In this document: piece after piece, positions 25,729 to 34,336 of the stretch
How the letters are laid out: every line of letters begins with the position of its first letter
Numbering within the stretch: the stretch's first letter is position 1
Source of the DNA: HR10 sp964615335
GTDB lineage: Bacteria > Acidobacteriota > Blastocatellia > HR10
DNA length: 64,000 nt
Assembly (NCBI GenBank): GCA_964615335.1
Contig: CAZTMT010000005.1
Location: 127,829 to 191,828, forward strand
Direction of reading: 5' to 3'
Notes under the pieces: model-generated
Seen by the model: only the letters and a program-made list of their open reading frames with translations
The model's database searches: none
Told to the model about the DNA's origin: nothing
Program-made: the position numbers and the translations under genes

Positions 25729-26500
25729 CGCCGTGTTTCAGGCAGAAGAGATTCGACATCTCAACGAGGAGTTCGAGAAGCGACCGCCTCAGGCGGTGCT
25801 CCAATGGGCTCTGGAGCGCTTTCATCCGCGGATCGCTCTGGCCTCAAGTTTCGGAGCGGAAGACGTTGTCCTCATTGATATGCTCTGGCGGATGAATCCG
25901 CAAGCTCGCGTCTTCACGCTCGATACGTGGCGTTTGCCGACGGAGACCTACGAGGTCATAGATCGTATCCGCGAGCGCTATGGGATCGAGGTGGAGATCT
26001 ACACGCCGGATCCCGAGGAGGTCACCGAGATGGTGCGCGCGCACGGGTACAACCTGATGTATCGCTCGATCGAGCTGCGCAAGCTCTGTTGCCACGTGCG
26101 GAAAGTGAAGCCTCTGGAGCGGGCGCTTGCGGGGCTGGATGCCTGGATCACGGGCTTGCGTCGCGAGCAGGCCGTGACGCGCGCGCACGTGACGAAGATC
26201 GAATGGGATGCGCAGCATGGGGGGCGTATGAAGGTGAATCCTCTGGCCGATTGGTCGTGGGATCAGGTCTGGGAGTACATTCGCCGACACAAGGTGCCGT
26301 ACAATGCGCTGCACGATCGCGGATACCCCTCCATTGGATGCGCTCCGTGCACGCGAGCCGTTCGACCGGGCGAGGATCCGCGCGCCGGACGATGGTGGTG
26401 GGAGCAAAATCCCGCCCTTCAGGAATGCGGGTTGCACGTCACTCCGGATCCGGCGCGCGTGGGAGTCGTTCTCCCGGAGACGCCTTCAGGACGCGGGTGA
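25721..26500 (+). CDS. cysH: Assimilatory adenylylsulfate (APS) reductase
   Basis: 259 residues, PAPS reductase family (adenine nucleotide alpha-hydrolase fold). It reduces APS to sulfite with thioredoxin. Two Cys pairs bind the [4Fe-4S] cluster that marks APS-using enzymes: Cys123-Cys124 (KLCCHVRK) and Cys207/Cys210 (GCAPC). The catalytic Cys236 is in ECGLH near the C-terminus. Other motifs: SSFGAEDVVL, FTLDTWRLPTETY, TGLRREQAVTRA and KVNPLADWSWDQVWEYI. An excellent AAGGAGGTGA site precedes the ATG, which overlaps the upstream gene. APS-type specificity means the cell would not need APS kinase for this route. ATP sulfurylase is not in the window. Confidence 0.95.
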   Translation: MSDAVFQAEEIRHLNEEFEKRPPQAVLQWALERFHPRIALASSFGAEDVVLIDMLWRMNPQARVFTLDTWRLPTETYEVIDRIRERYGIEVEIYTPDPEEVTEMVRAHGYNLMYRSIELRKLCCHVRKVKPLERALAGLDAWITGLRREQAVTRAHVTKIEWDAQHGGRMKVNPLADWSWDQVWEYIRRHKVPYNALHDRGYPSIGCAPCTRAVRPGEDPRAGRWWWEQNPALQECGLHVTPDPARVGVVLPETPSGRG

Positions 26501-26566
26501 AAAAGATGCCCTCGCTCCTCCGGAGGACGTTCGCCGCGTGAGCATTTCCCAAACGAGTGAGGTGGG

Positions 26567-27394
26567 ATGAAGATGCCGATCGAGCTGTGGGGTATCACGA
26601 TCGTCGCCGGATTTCTCGCGCAGCTTGTGGATGTGACGACGGGAATGGGTTTCGGAGCGATGGCGAGCAGCCTCATGCTTGCGACGGGATTGCCTCCCCT
26701 TCTTGTCGTCACGACGGCCAATCTCGTGAAGGTCGGCAATGGGCTGCTGGCCGGTCTCTCGCACTGGGGCTTCGGCAACGTGCGTCGAGACTGGGTGATC
26801 CCCCTGGCTGCATCCGGTGTCCTGGGTGCTCTCGCGGGAGCGGCGTGCATCGGTCGGTGGTCCGAGGCGGTCCGCCTGTGGAGCCCTCTGGTCCTGCTCA
26901 TTCTCGGAGGGCTCCTCCTCTGCCGCTTTCTCCTGGCCGTGGAAGGGAAGCTCACGGTGGAGATTTTCTCCCCCCGGAAACCGAAAGAGGATGTCTCGAG
27001 GATCTCTTGCGACGGGGAGCAGACCGACAGCTTCGGGCTTTTGATCGGCATCGGGTTTCTGGCCGGTTTCTTCAACGCGATGAGCGGCGCGTATGGGCCG
27101 CTGGTGACCACGCTCCTTGTGCTCATCCGGCGCGCTCCTGCGCGCTACGTCATTGGGACGGTGAGTCTCGCCGAGCTGTTTGTCGCTGGTGCCAGTGCGA
27201 TCGGTTTGCTTCAGGCGCTGGATTCTCGTGCGTTCTCGCTCGGGCTTCCGGCTGCTCTCATGGCCGGAGGGGCGCTCGCCTCTCCCCTGGGAGCATATCT
27301 CTGTCGCTATCTCCCGGGACGCGTTCTGGAAGGCTTCGTGGGCCTTGCTGTCGTGAGCCTCAATCTCTGGAATGTACTGCATCTGCCGCGCTGA
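26567..27394 (+). CDS. TauE/SafE-family sulfite or sulfur-compound permease
   Basis: 275 residues with about eight hydrophobic segments arranged as two repeats of the TauE/SafE fold: GITIVAGFLAQLVDVTTGMGFG opens the first (given here as GITIVAGFLA then the DVTTGMGFG loop) and LIGIGFLAGFFNAMSGAYGP opens the second. A hydrophilic ~40-residue segment separates the halves (about residues 125-165). Family members export sulfite or sulfoacetate or move related anions across the inner membrane. Position at the end of the sulfite-producing operon, 66 bases after cysH, suggests sulfite relief or sulfate/sulfite transport. Direction cannot be decided from sequence. Confidence 0.85.
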   Translation: MKMPIELWGITIVAGFLAQLVDVTTGMGFGAMASSLMLATGLPPLLVVTTANLVKVGNGLLAGLSHWGFGNVRRDWVIPLAASGVLGALAGAACIGRWSEAVRLWSPLVLLILGGLLLCRFLLAVEGKLTVEIFSPRKPKEDVSRISCDGEQTDSFGLLIGIGFLAGFFNAMSGAYGPLVTTLLVLIRRAPARYVIGTVSLAELFVAGASAIGLLQALDSRAFSLGLPAALMAGGALASPLGAYLCRYLPGRVLEGFVGLAVVSLNLWNVLHLPR

Positions 27395-27415
27395 GCCTCT
27401 GGCGCGACAAGAGCG

Positions 27416-29211
27416 TTACGCTGTTCTCCGTTCGGCGAGCTTGGCTTTCTTCTCCTTGAGAAGGGCCAGATGGCGACGCGCGTAGGCGATCTGGGCCAGA
27501 AGGCGCAGCGGAGGATTCTCCAGTTGAGAGAGGAGAAGCAGCGTTCGCGCCGGATCCACTTCCGTGAGCGCGCTGACTGTGCGGTCGAGCATCCGCATGA
27601 TGTCCCGTTCGGCGAGGCCGATGATTATCCCCATGGCCTTGACCTTGAATTGAAAACTGGCTCCCCGCATCTCGGCCAAGATCTCCGGCGGACGAAGCGA
27701 ACTCACCGTGTGGGCGAACGCCTCGAAGGCGCGCTCCCCATCCAGTGGGAGCCATGCTTCGACCAGAAGCAGAAGCGCGCGAGCCTTCTCCACCGATGTC
27801 GGGAGCCGTCGAATCTTCGCCTCCGCTTCCTGCAAGACCGAGAGCGCTGCCTCCTTCTCCTTGCGCTCCGCGAGCTGTCGGGCCAGCGCGCTGAAGGCAT
27901 ACGCGAGTCGCTCCGGGTTGTTCAGCTCCAGGGCCGTTCGGCGCGCCGTCTCGAAATCCCCTTCGGCGCGCGCGCTCGCTCCAGCGGAGGAAGACGTAAT
28001 CGGAGGCCTCTGCCCGAAGGTTCAGATCCCCGAGGCGGGCGACCAGGCTCGTGGCGCTCTGGAAGTCCTTCGCCCTTAAGGCCTCAAGGATCGCCTGAAG
28101 GAGGAACATATCTCGCTCCTCGGCATCTTTGGTCTGTTCGGCGCGCCGCGTGAGGTCAGCGATTTTCTCCTCGGGAGTGAGCGTTTCCCGTGGAGGGGAA
28201 GTCTCGGTCGTCGCGGGTTCGCGGGGGGGAAGGGCGAAGGAGATCTGATTCAGAAGCGCATCCACTTGTGCGACGCGATCGGGCAGATACTGGAGGACAT
28301 GGGGGTTGAAACTGCTCCCTAAGAAGTTGACGACACGGGACAGATCGGTTGGTTATTCTATCCACATGAAGCTGAGCGAATTGCGCTCGCTCTGGCCGGG
28401 CAGGGGGCCGGCCAGCTACCGCCAGTTCGGCGGGAAGTGACGCCTGTGGAGATGGGAGGCTGCAGGCCGTAAGGCCAGTGCCCGTCGATGAAGCAGGAAG
28501 CAACTAAGACAAGTGTCATGGGACATTTGTCTATGAGTTGCAGAACGGCTGCGTGACTCCTTCGCTCAGGGCCGCCGCGGCCGCTTCGCTCGCCTTCTTG
28601 GGATCGTGCTCGAGCAAGACATTGGCCAGGTTCACGAGCGCTTGCGCGCGTTCGGATCCCGCGGCTTGGCGCATCTGGCGCTCTTCCAGGCTCTCTTCCC
28701 GCCTGGGCTCTTGCTCCGGCTCTATGCTCTTGGCCATCTCCGTGGCGAAAAGAGGGTCGAGCTTCGCCACCCGGTTCAGGATTTCCGTCCGCAGAACATC
28801 GGGAGCGCGCGTGCTCCCAAGCCAGGCGCGGAGACCTCGCGGACGCCCCGGAGTCGGGACCTGCTGGGTTCCCTCAAAAGCTTCGCGGAAGAGGCGGCGA
28901 GCCAGCGGCTCGTTCGGCTCCCACAGAGCTTCGGCGATCGCCGCCAGGCTGCGAACGCGCACCACGGGATCGCCGATGTCTTCAGCGAGATCCCGAGCAT
29001 AGAGGAGGAGTTGTATGACCTGCTGGATCTCCCGCTCGAGGACTTCACGTTCTTCCTCAAGCTCTTTCGCCGGAGCTTTCTCCTGCTGAGCCGGAGGTCG
29101 GGAAGGGGCTTGCTGCCCCCACAGGAGAGCACCTCCCCAACCCGTGAGAGAGAACGTCAAAAGCCCGATGAGTACATTGCTCAGTAGCCGACACGGTGTG
29201 CTTTGAGCCAT
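27416..29211 (-). pseudogene. Secreted helical-repeat protein gene, split by an IS200/IS605-like relic and a frameshift
   Basis: One ancestral minus-strand gene now in three pieces. The 5' piece (29211-28531) starts at an ATG with AAGGAGG, has a signal peptide (LIGLLTFSLTGWGGALLWG) and helical text such as VVRVRSLAAIAEALWE and ALVNLANVLLEHDPKKA, then runs into a stop after GVTQPFCNS. A ~0.2 kb insertion (28332-28542) follows. The second piece resumes as VNFLGSSFNPHVLQYLPDRV and continues to LRWSERAR near 27980. There the frame shifts in a GCGCGCGC run (about 27963-27980). The third piece continues ARAEGDFETARRTALELNN to the end at 27416 (LLKEKKAKLAERRTA). Function of the intact protein is unknown; alpha-helical repeats resembling TPR or HEAT text are present throughout. 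Confidence 0.65.
28332..28542 (+). mobile_element. Decayed IS200/IS605 (IS1341)-like element, ~0.2 kb
   Basis: The left boundary abuts TTGAC (28327-28331), a target-type pentamer for this superfamily, and no target duplication is seen. In the plus frame the sequence ends with a TnpB-like C-terminus: REVTPVE, then GQCPSMKQEA after a stop codon. Near the right end lies a subterminal palindrome, GACAAGTGTC/GACATTTGTC with a four-base loop (28508-28531), and near the left end a small hairpin GAGCG/CGCTC (about 28373-28387). Removing 211 or 214 bases rejoins the interrupted gene in one frame. The right boundary is therefore uncertain by three bases. Most of tnpB and all of tnpA are gone. Family assignment is from memory of TnpB C-termini. 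Confidence 0.55.
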
Positions 29212-29348
29212 GGCTTTCGTCCTCCTTGTCGGGGCTTGACGTTTTTCATTCACGCGGGTCTTCGCTTCTGGGTTCCACAGATTCGCTTCCCCGGCCGGAG
29301 CGCAGTATACTACCGAAGTTCGCCGAAGGTAAGACAGTGAGTGCCGAA

Positions 29349-30023
29349 ATGCGAGAACGGGTTCTCATCTCCTGGAGCGGGGGCAAGGACAGCGCGATGG
29401 CTCTCTGGGAGATTCAGAAGGCAGGAGCTTATGAGGTCGTCGCGCTTCTGGCGACGGTGACCCAGAATTACGACCGCGTGAGCATGCATGGGGTTCGCCG
29501 GACGCTTCTGGCGGCGCAAGCGCACGCTGTGGGCGTGCCTGTTCACGAAGTCTTTCTCCCTCCGAACGCGAGCAATTCGGAATATGAGGCCCGGCTGGAA
29601 GCCGCTCTCCGACCGTATCAGGAGGCGGGTGTGCGCTCGGTTGTCTTCGGCGATATTTTCCTGGAAGATCTGCGGCAGTATCGCGAGGCGCATCTGGCCC
29701 GGATCGGGATGCGCGGTCTTTTCCCCCTCTGGAAGCGCGACACAGGCGAGCTTGTGCGCGCATTTCTCGCTGCCGGCTTTCGCGCCGTCATCGTCTGCGT
29801 GGACACGCGTGTCCTGGATGCCTCCTTTGCCGGTCGCCTGATTGATGAGAGTTTCCTGACCGATCTCCCCTCAGGCGTTGATCCCTGCGGCGAGCGGGGC
29901 GAATTCCACTCCTTCGTCTTTGAGGGGCCCATCTTCCGAGAACCCGTGCGCTTCGTCCTCGGTGAAGCCGTCATGCGCGAGAACTTCTGTTTTCGCGATC
30001 TCCTGCCGGAGACTTCCGAATGA
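29349..30023 (+). CDS. PP-loop ATP pyrophosphatase (diphthine--ammonia ligase-like, DUF71)
   Basis: 224 residues. The PP-loop motif SWSGGKDSAMALWE is at the N-terminus, and YDRVSMHGVRRTLLAAQA and SVVFGDIFLEDLRQYRE match the DUF71/ATP_bind_4 family, whose eukaryotic member amidates diphthine. FAGRLIDESFL, GVDPCGERGEFHSFVFEGPIF and a Cys-rich C-terminus also fit. Bacteria lack diphthamide, so the bacterial substrate is unknown. ATG 29349 is used; a GTG 12 bases upstream with AAGG at suitable distance is an equal alternative. It stands alone, convergent with the SdrD-like gene. Confidence 0.85.
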   Translation: MRERVLISWSGGKDSAMALWEIQKAGAYEVVALLATVTQNYDRVSMHGVRRTLLAAQAHAVGVPVHEVFLPPNASNSEYEARLEAALRPYQEAGVRSVVFGDIFLEDLRQYREAHLARIGMRGLFPLWKRDTGELVRAFLAAGFRAVIVCVDTRVLDASFAGRLIDESFLTDLPSGVDPCGERGEFHSFVFEGPIFREPVRFVLGEAVMRENFCFRDLLPETSE

Positions 30024-30084
30024 GGGATTTCGGGAAGCGCACGAGATCTTCATCGCGCAGCGAGTCCCGAACTCCCGTTCATGG

Positions 30085-30129
30085 GGGAGAAGGCCTCTTC
30101 CGCTCTTACGACGCATAAGGCCTTCTCCC
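30085..30129. terminator. Perfect 12-bp inverted repeat between convergent genes
   Basis: GGGAGAAGGCCT (30085-30096) and AGGCCTTCTCCC (30118-30129) form a perfect 12-bp stem with a 21-base loop, midway between the convergent PP-loop and SdrD-like genes. Neither side has a T-tract, so factor-dependent termination or an mRNA 3' end stabiliser is more likely than a classical terminator. Confidence 0.5.
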
Positions 30130-30143
30130 GCTATACGTTCATC

Positions 30144-31895
30144 TTACGGTCGCTTCCTGTTGCCGAAGTCCCGATGAGTGATGACTTCTCTGGGGTCCAG
30201 GTCTACGGTGTGCGTTCCCGGAGCGGGCGGATAAGTTTGCGTCCAGCCAGACTGCGAGACTTCGGAGACGGTGTATCTTCCCGGTGGCAGATCGCGGAAG
30301 CAATAAGCCCCATACCGGTCCGTGGTCTCCGTTCTCACGACCATTCCCTGGTCATCGCGCAGGACGATGGTCCATCCGGCCAGCGGCCGGTCCTGCGAAT
30401 CCATTCGCCCATTGCCGTCCACGTCCTCGAACGTGACGCCGCAGATCGTTCCCCCCTCGCAGCAGAGGTCCGGAGGAGCGGTGACTTCTCCCACCAGGTC
30501 GAAGCCCGCTTGAGGTCCAAGGCCCCCGAATCCCGGCAGAAAGCTCGGCGGCCCGCCGGTGATGACGACCTGCAGGCAATTGAGGCCGGGACGGAATCCG
30601 TTGGACACCGTTATCGTCGTGGGGTTCGGCTGCTGGTATGAGCGCGGAGGCGTCACACCGATCTGCGTCCCGTTGAGGAAAACGATGGCTTCCTCAGCGG
30701 CCCAGAGGCTGAGTCGAAGGCTGGCTTTCGGGAGATCATCAGCATCCAGACAGAAGCAGCGCTGGAAGACATATTGCCCGGTCTGACGAACTCGACCGAG
30801 CTGATCCGCCGAGATCCATTCCGATTGGGGCTGCTTCCGCGTCTGGGGATTGGAGATCACCGTCGCCGGACGCGGTTCCGACGTCCCCGGATCGGGATCT
30901 TGAAGGACCAGCCATTCCTCATCATGACCGCTCAGCGGGATCGAAGTCGAGGTGCGCTGATCCCATCCCGTGTTGAGGTTCTGCGGGCGGTCTTCGCATT
31001 CCTTGGCCGCAGCGGCCGCTTGCACGTTCGGGAAGGAGCACATGATGCAGTCATAGCGGTCAATGTCCTGACGGTATTCGCAATTGAATTGGCAAGTACC
31101 AAGGCCGCAGGAAATCGGTGTCGGCTGGTTCCCCGGAATAGGGATGAATTTGAAGCAGCGCATTGGTCCGGCTTGCCAACCGGATTGAATGCCCTCCGAA
31201 ATAGTGTATGGCCCTCGTGAGGGATCCAGGTTGTAGAAGCAATACATCCCCCATGGGTTCGTCTGGGTCGTCACCGTATTACCGCCCGCATCGGTGAGAG
31301 TGATCGTCCAGTTCGGAAGAAGCGGCTCATTACCATCCCATTTGCCGTTGCCGTTCAGATCTTCGAACTTTTGTCCGCAGACCCAGCATCCCTGTGGGCA
31401 TGTGAGGGGCACAGTGGTCGAACAGGTCGTCTCTATTGGGCCTGTGACGCTCCACTGGATGGTGAGTGTGGCTGAGGTGTTGTTCTGGAAATCCAGACAG
31501 AATCGCCCAATGTTCGTCGTCCCGGAAGGGATTGGGCCCGGCGAGTAGCTGAGCGTAAGAGATGAAGTGGGAAAGGTAGGGGAACCAGTGACCGTCCATC
31601 CAGAAGCCAGGGTCATTCCGAGGAAGTCACGGTTGGCCGTGAGCTGCAGTGTGGGTTTCAAAGAGAGTCTTGAAGGAAGCGTATTGTTCACACTCAGGGT
31701 CCAGCAACAGGTCGGACCCGTCGGCTGCAGCGAGAAAGTGACGTTCTGTTGGAGCTCCGAACAATAATCCTGACGAAGGGCGAGAGCTGTTCGAAGCCCT
31801 GACGTCCCCACCCGCGACCCCGGGTGGGGACTTGTCCCTGCGATGAGAAGACTCGCCACGGCGAATCCCAGTATGCTTTCCGTTCGCCACTTCAT
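30144..31895 (-). CDS. Secreted protein with two SdrD B-like domains
   Basis: 583 residues from the ATG at 31895, preceded by AAAGGAGAAGGAG; the frame stays open upstream but the signal peptide (ILGFAVASLLIAGTS) begins right after this start. Two SdrD-B/Cna-B-like domains are recognised by FEDLNGNGKWDGNEPLLPNW (central) and FEDVDGNGRMDSQDRPLAGW (C-terminal), each followed by a YCFYNL/YCFRDLPPG strand and a GPYTISE/GRYTVSE strand. The Asp-rich loops should bind calcium. The protein is Cys-rich (paired Cys such as TCCW, VCGQ, LCCEGG), implying disulfides outside the cytoplasm. Probably a surface or extracellular matrix protein. It follows another secreted-protein gene by 32 bases and likely shares its promoter. 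Confidence 0.82.
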   Translation of the reverse strand: MKWRTESILGFAVASLLIAGTSPHPGSRVGTSGLRTALALRQDYCSELQQNVTFSLQPTGPTCCWTLSVNNTLPSRLSLKPTLQLTANRDFLGMTLASGWTVTGSPTFPTSSLTLSYSPGPIPSGTTNIGRFCLDFQNNTSATLTIQWSVTGPIETTCSTTVPLTCPQGCWVCGQKFEDLNGNGKWDGNEPLLPNWTITLTDAGGNTVTTQTNPWGMYCFYNLDPSRGPYTISEGIQSGWQAGPMRCFKFIPIPGNQPTPISCGLGTCQFNCEYRQDIDRYDCIMCSFPNVQAAAAAKECEDRPQNLNTGWDQRTSTSIPLSGHDEEWLVLQDPDPGTSEPRPATVISNPQTRKQPQSEWISADQLGRVRQTGQYVFQRCFCLDADDLPKASLRLSLWAAEEAIVFLNGTQIGVTPPRSYQQPNPTTITVSNGFRPGLNCLQVVITGGPPSFLPGFGGLGPQAGFDLVGEVTAPPDLCCEGGTICGVTFEDVDGNGRMDSQDRPLAGWTIVLRDDQGMVVRTETTDRYGAYCFRDLPPGRYTVSEVSQSGWTQTYPPAPGTHTVDLDPREVITHRDFGNRKRP

Positions 31896-31927
31896 CTTCT
31901 CCTTCTCCTTTCCAAGATCGAGATGGT

Positions 31928-32908
31928 TCAGATGCAGAAGCCCACGGAGACGTAGGGCGGAAGAGGGTGAAATGGATGGCACAGGAAGCCGATGCATGTG
32001 AGAACAAGGACGAAAGGCGGCACAGGGATGAACGTCAGGCTGAAGCTGATCGTGGGCCCGGTGCATCCGGCAAAGACCATCGGCTCGACGGGCTCATCCA
32101 GAACCGACGTCGCTTGACATGCGGAAGCGGCCGTGAGAGCGAGCGGCTCGCTGGAAGCCGCCACAGGTCCTGCTACCGGTTCCATTTGAGCGGGTACCGT
32201 GCCCCGGATGTTCCCTAGAGGGTCGCGGAAGCGAATCTGCTGCGCGGTAAAGTCCACCTCCATTCGATAGTTCCCGGGAGGCAGGAGAGTACTTCCGATC
32301 GTCATGGGACTTCCGAGCTGCATGACACCCAAGTTCGAGCCCGCCGTCGTGGCGGGAGCGATCATTATAGGCACGTTGTTGATCTGGAAGAGCTTGGCTT
32401 GATTGGGGTCTACGGGGACGCCTACCTGACTGGCTGCGCTCGAAATCAGGTTTTGCATCTGGGTGAAGAGACCGCCCGCTTCGCTTTGCAGGCCGCTGAG
32501 AAGGATGCGCAGGCAAGACTGCTCCTGAGGCTGGCCAAGCGCGACGGGGAAGAAGGTCGTCGTGAGTGTTTGCTCGCCGCGTCTCCAACTGATCGTTACA
32601 TCATTGGGCGTGAGTGTCCCCAAAGCGGGGAATTGCGAGACGGGGAATTGGAAAGTCGTTGTTTGATTAGTAGACAATGAGCGCAGGCTCGCTTGAGTGG
32701 CAATCGGAAGCCCGTTGAATGTGAGCGTCACGCTCAAGATCTGGATCGTCTCGGGAGACGTGGGCGATCCGCAGATGTTCATGATCGTCACCGCAAAGCC
32801 CTGTTGCGTTCCGGGCGCTTGGGCCAATGCAACGCGTTGATGCGGGAACCCAAGCCGAAAGCACAGGGCGAGCGTCAGAAGAAGAGCCCAGGAACTTCGC
32901 TTTCGCAT
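31928..32908 (-). CDS. Secreted protein of unknown function
   Basis: 326 residues from the ATG at 32908 with GGAGGTGGAG just upstream. A signal peptide (SSWALLLTLALCFRLGF) is clear. The body is rich in Thr, Ser, Gln and beta-strand-like segments (TIQILSVTLTFNGLPIATQA, FQFPVSQFPALG, NYRMEVDFTAQQIRF). The C-terminus is unusual: hydrophobic and Cys/Pro-rich, FVLVLTCIGFLCHPFHPLPPYV, ending CI. No domain is recognised. A promoter with TTGACA/CATACT lies upstream, and the SdrD-like gene follows, so the two probably form a secreted-protein pair. The hydrophobic tail could act as a C-terminal anchor. Confidence 0.7.
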   Translation of the reverse strand: MRKRSSWALLLTLALCFRLGFPHQRVALAQAPGTQQGFAVTIMNICGSPTSPETIQILSVTLTFNGLPIATQASLRSLSTNQTTTFQFPVSQFPALGTLTPNDVTISWRRGEQTLTTTFFPVALGQPQEQSCLRILLSGLQSEAGGLFTQMQNLISSAASQVGVPVDPNQAKLFQINNVPIMIAPATTAGSNLGVMQLGSPMTIGSTLLPPGNYRMEVDFTAQQIRFRDPLGNIRGTVPAQMEPVAGPVAASSEPLALTAASACQATSVLDEPVEPMVFAGCTGPTISFSLTFIPVPPFVLVLTCIGFLCHPFHPLPPYVSVGFCI

Positions 32909-32942
32909 AGCTCCACCTCCTCTTGCCATCATTTTTGGCCAG

Positions 32943-32971
32943 AGTATGGGACGCCCACGAGGCGATGTCAA
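32943..32971 (-). promoter_or_regulatory. Candidate promoter for the two secreted-protein genes
   Basis: Read on the minus strand: TTGACA (32971-32966), 17-base spacer, CATACT (32948-32943). It lies ~35 bases upstream of the ATG at 32908. The rest of the 285-base gap to the HNH promoter holds nothing else I can support. Confidence 0.5.
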
Positions 32972-33193
32972 GTATCTTTTGCTCACGAACACAAAAAGGA
33001 ATGCACGAAGTCGGGAGCAGAAAACGGCTTGAGGTGGGGTCTCCCGAAAGGTTGATCCCCTCACATCTGAGCCTGCGAATGACGCGTCACGTCGTTCTCG
33101 ATCCGTCTGAGTCGCCGCAGGTATCATCCGCTCCGCGAAGCTGGGTTGCTGAAGACAGTGGGAGCGCGATTTTCTCCCGGCGCGAGCGCGCGC

Positions 33194-33221
33194 TTGCCTT
33201 TGGGGCGAGCTCTAGTATAAT
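33194..33221 (+). promoter_or_regulatory. Candidate promoter of the HNH gene
   Basis: TTGCCT at 33194-33199, 16-base spacer, consensus TATAAT at 33216-33221. Transcription would start near 33228, about 30 bases ahead of the ATG at 33260. Confidence 0.55.
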
Positions 33222-33259
33222 GCTACATCTGTTGCGTGCGTATGCGGGTGAGAGATCGC

Positions 33260-33769
33260 ATGAAAGCTCCGGTCCTGGTTCTCAACTCGACCTACGAGCC
33301 GATCAACGTCACGACGGCTCGTCGGGCGATCGTGCTCATTTTGAAAGGCACGGCGCGGCCGGAAGAAGTCACATCGCGGATCGTGCGTTCGGCGCACGTC
33401 GTGATTCCTGTTCCCTCAGTGATTCGCCTTCTCGAATACGTGCACATCCCGTTTGAGCGGAAGGAGCTGTCGCGCAGAAACGTCTTGCTGCGCGATGGAT
33501 ACACCTGCCAGTACTGCGGGCGGAAGCTCCCCTCGTCAGAGCTGACCGTAGATCACGTCATCCCGCGCTCGAAAGGAGGACGGACATCCTGGGACAATGT
33601 GGTCGCCTGCTGTCGCCGGTGCAATGTCCGGAAGGGGAATCGCACGCCGGAGGAGGCGGGGATGACGCTTCTCAAACACCCGCGAGCCCTCTCCTGGCGC
33701 GTGAGCCATCAGATTCTTGCGCATCTGGGGCGCCAGCAAGAGGCGTGGAAAAAATATCTGTTGCTCTGA
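33260..33769 (+). CDS. HNH endonuclease-family protein
   Basis: 169 residues. The C-terminal half has the HNH/zinc-ribbon signature: YTCQYCGRKL, then TVDHVIPRSKGG, then SWDNVVACCRRCNVRKGNR. The two CxxC pairs hold the structural zinc, and the DH of VDHVIP with the N of SWDNVV form the nuclease site. The N-terminal ~75 residues (VLVLNSTYEPINVTTARRAI, VIPVPSVIRLLEYVHIPF) are the conserved leader of the large chromosomal HNH family found in many bacteria without phage or intron context. GTG 33236 opens the frame, but the ATG at 33260 has GGGTGAGAG and fits the family start. Biological role is not established. Confidence 0.9.
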   Translation: MKAPVLVLNSTYEPINVTTARRAIVLILKGTARPEEVTSRIVRSAHVVIPVPSVIRLLEYVHIPFERKELSRRNVLLRDGYTCQYCGRKLPSSELTVDHVIPRSKGGRTSWDNVVACCRRCNVRKGNRTPEEAGMTLLKHPRALSWRVSHQILAHLGRQQEAWKKYLLL

Positions 33770-34287
33770 ACGGCGCGCTGCGAAAGAGCCTACTGCAGCA
33801 AGCGACAGAGAAGAACCCGGGGTGAGGCGAAGCACCCCCCACGTGAGATCGAACCCCGTTCCGCAAAGAGCCCTCGAAGAAGGCGACAGGAAATAGCCCA
33901 GGGTGAAGCGCAAGCGGAACCCCGGGAAACGCGGTCCCCAATTATTCATTCCCGAGCTCGCGCCCGGCGGGCGGCACATCGGGTCAAAAGCCTGACGAAT
34001 CGAAGGAGGCCATTCGTGTATCCCCCGATGTCGTGACCTGGCGTGTGTGAGCCAGACCGGTTGGGTGGCCGCCCGATGTGTCGCCCCCTTCGGGGGCTCC
34101 ATGCGGAAATGGATCGTTCTCGCGATGGGGCTCGCGCGGGCTATGTCGCGCCTTGGGCTATTGGGCAATCGCGCGTGCGATCTCTGGATGCCCGACGCGC
34201 GATTTCCGGACAAGCTCTCGAAGGGCCCTCCGGACCTGGCGCTCACTTGATGACGGGACCTTACGGCCGGCTTCTCGGGAGTGCTTC
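33770..34287. repeat. Gene-free repeat region: degenerate ~82-bp direct repeats and a long inverted repeat
   Basis: Two degenerate direct copies start at AAAGAGCC (33783 and 33865) and share GCGACAG (33802 and 33883) and GGGTGA-GCG-AAGC (33820 and 33901). Further on, GGGCGGCACATCGGG (33969-33983) and CCCGATGTGTCGCCC (34072-34086) form a 15-base inverted repeat with one mismatch around an ~88-base core. A short CGCCCCCTTCGGGGGCT hairpin follows (34083-34097). An 18-base piece of the second direct copy recurs at 63913-63930 with two differences. No protein is supported here. These look like dispersed REP-like or miniature elements. Confidence 0.55.
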
Positions 34288-34325
34288 TGCCGGAAGCCCC
34301 TCCCGCGTGAGAGGAGTTTCCGGCA
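34288..34325 (-). terminator. Hairpin at the 3' end of the metal receptor gene
   Basis: TGCCGGAA (34288-34295) pairs with TTCCGGCA (34318-34325), with an inner CCTC/GAGG helix. It lies immediately downstream of the receptor stop at 34337 on the minus strand. There is no T-tract after it. Confidence 0.5.
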
Positions 34326-34336
34326 GAGTGCCGCGA

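Noticed and set aside
33783..33915. Direct repeats as a CRISPR array
   Set aside because: Only two degenerate copies, no uniform spacers and no cas genes.
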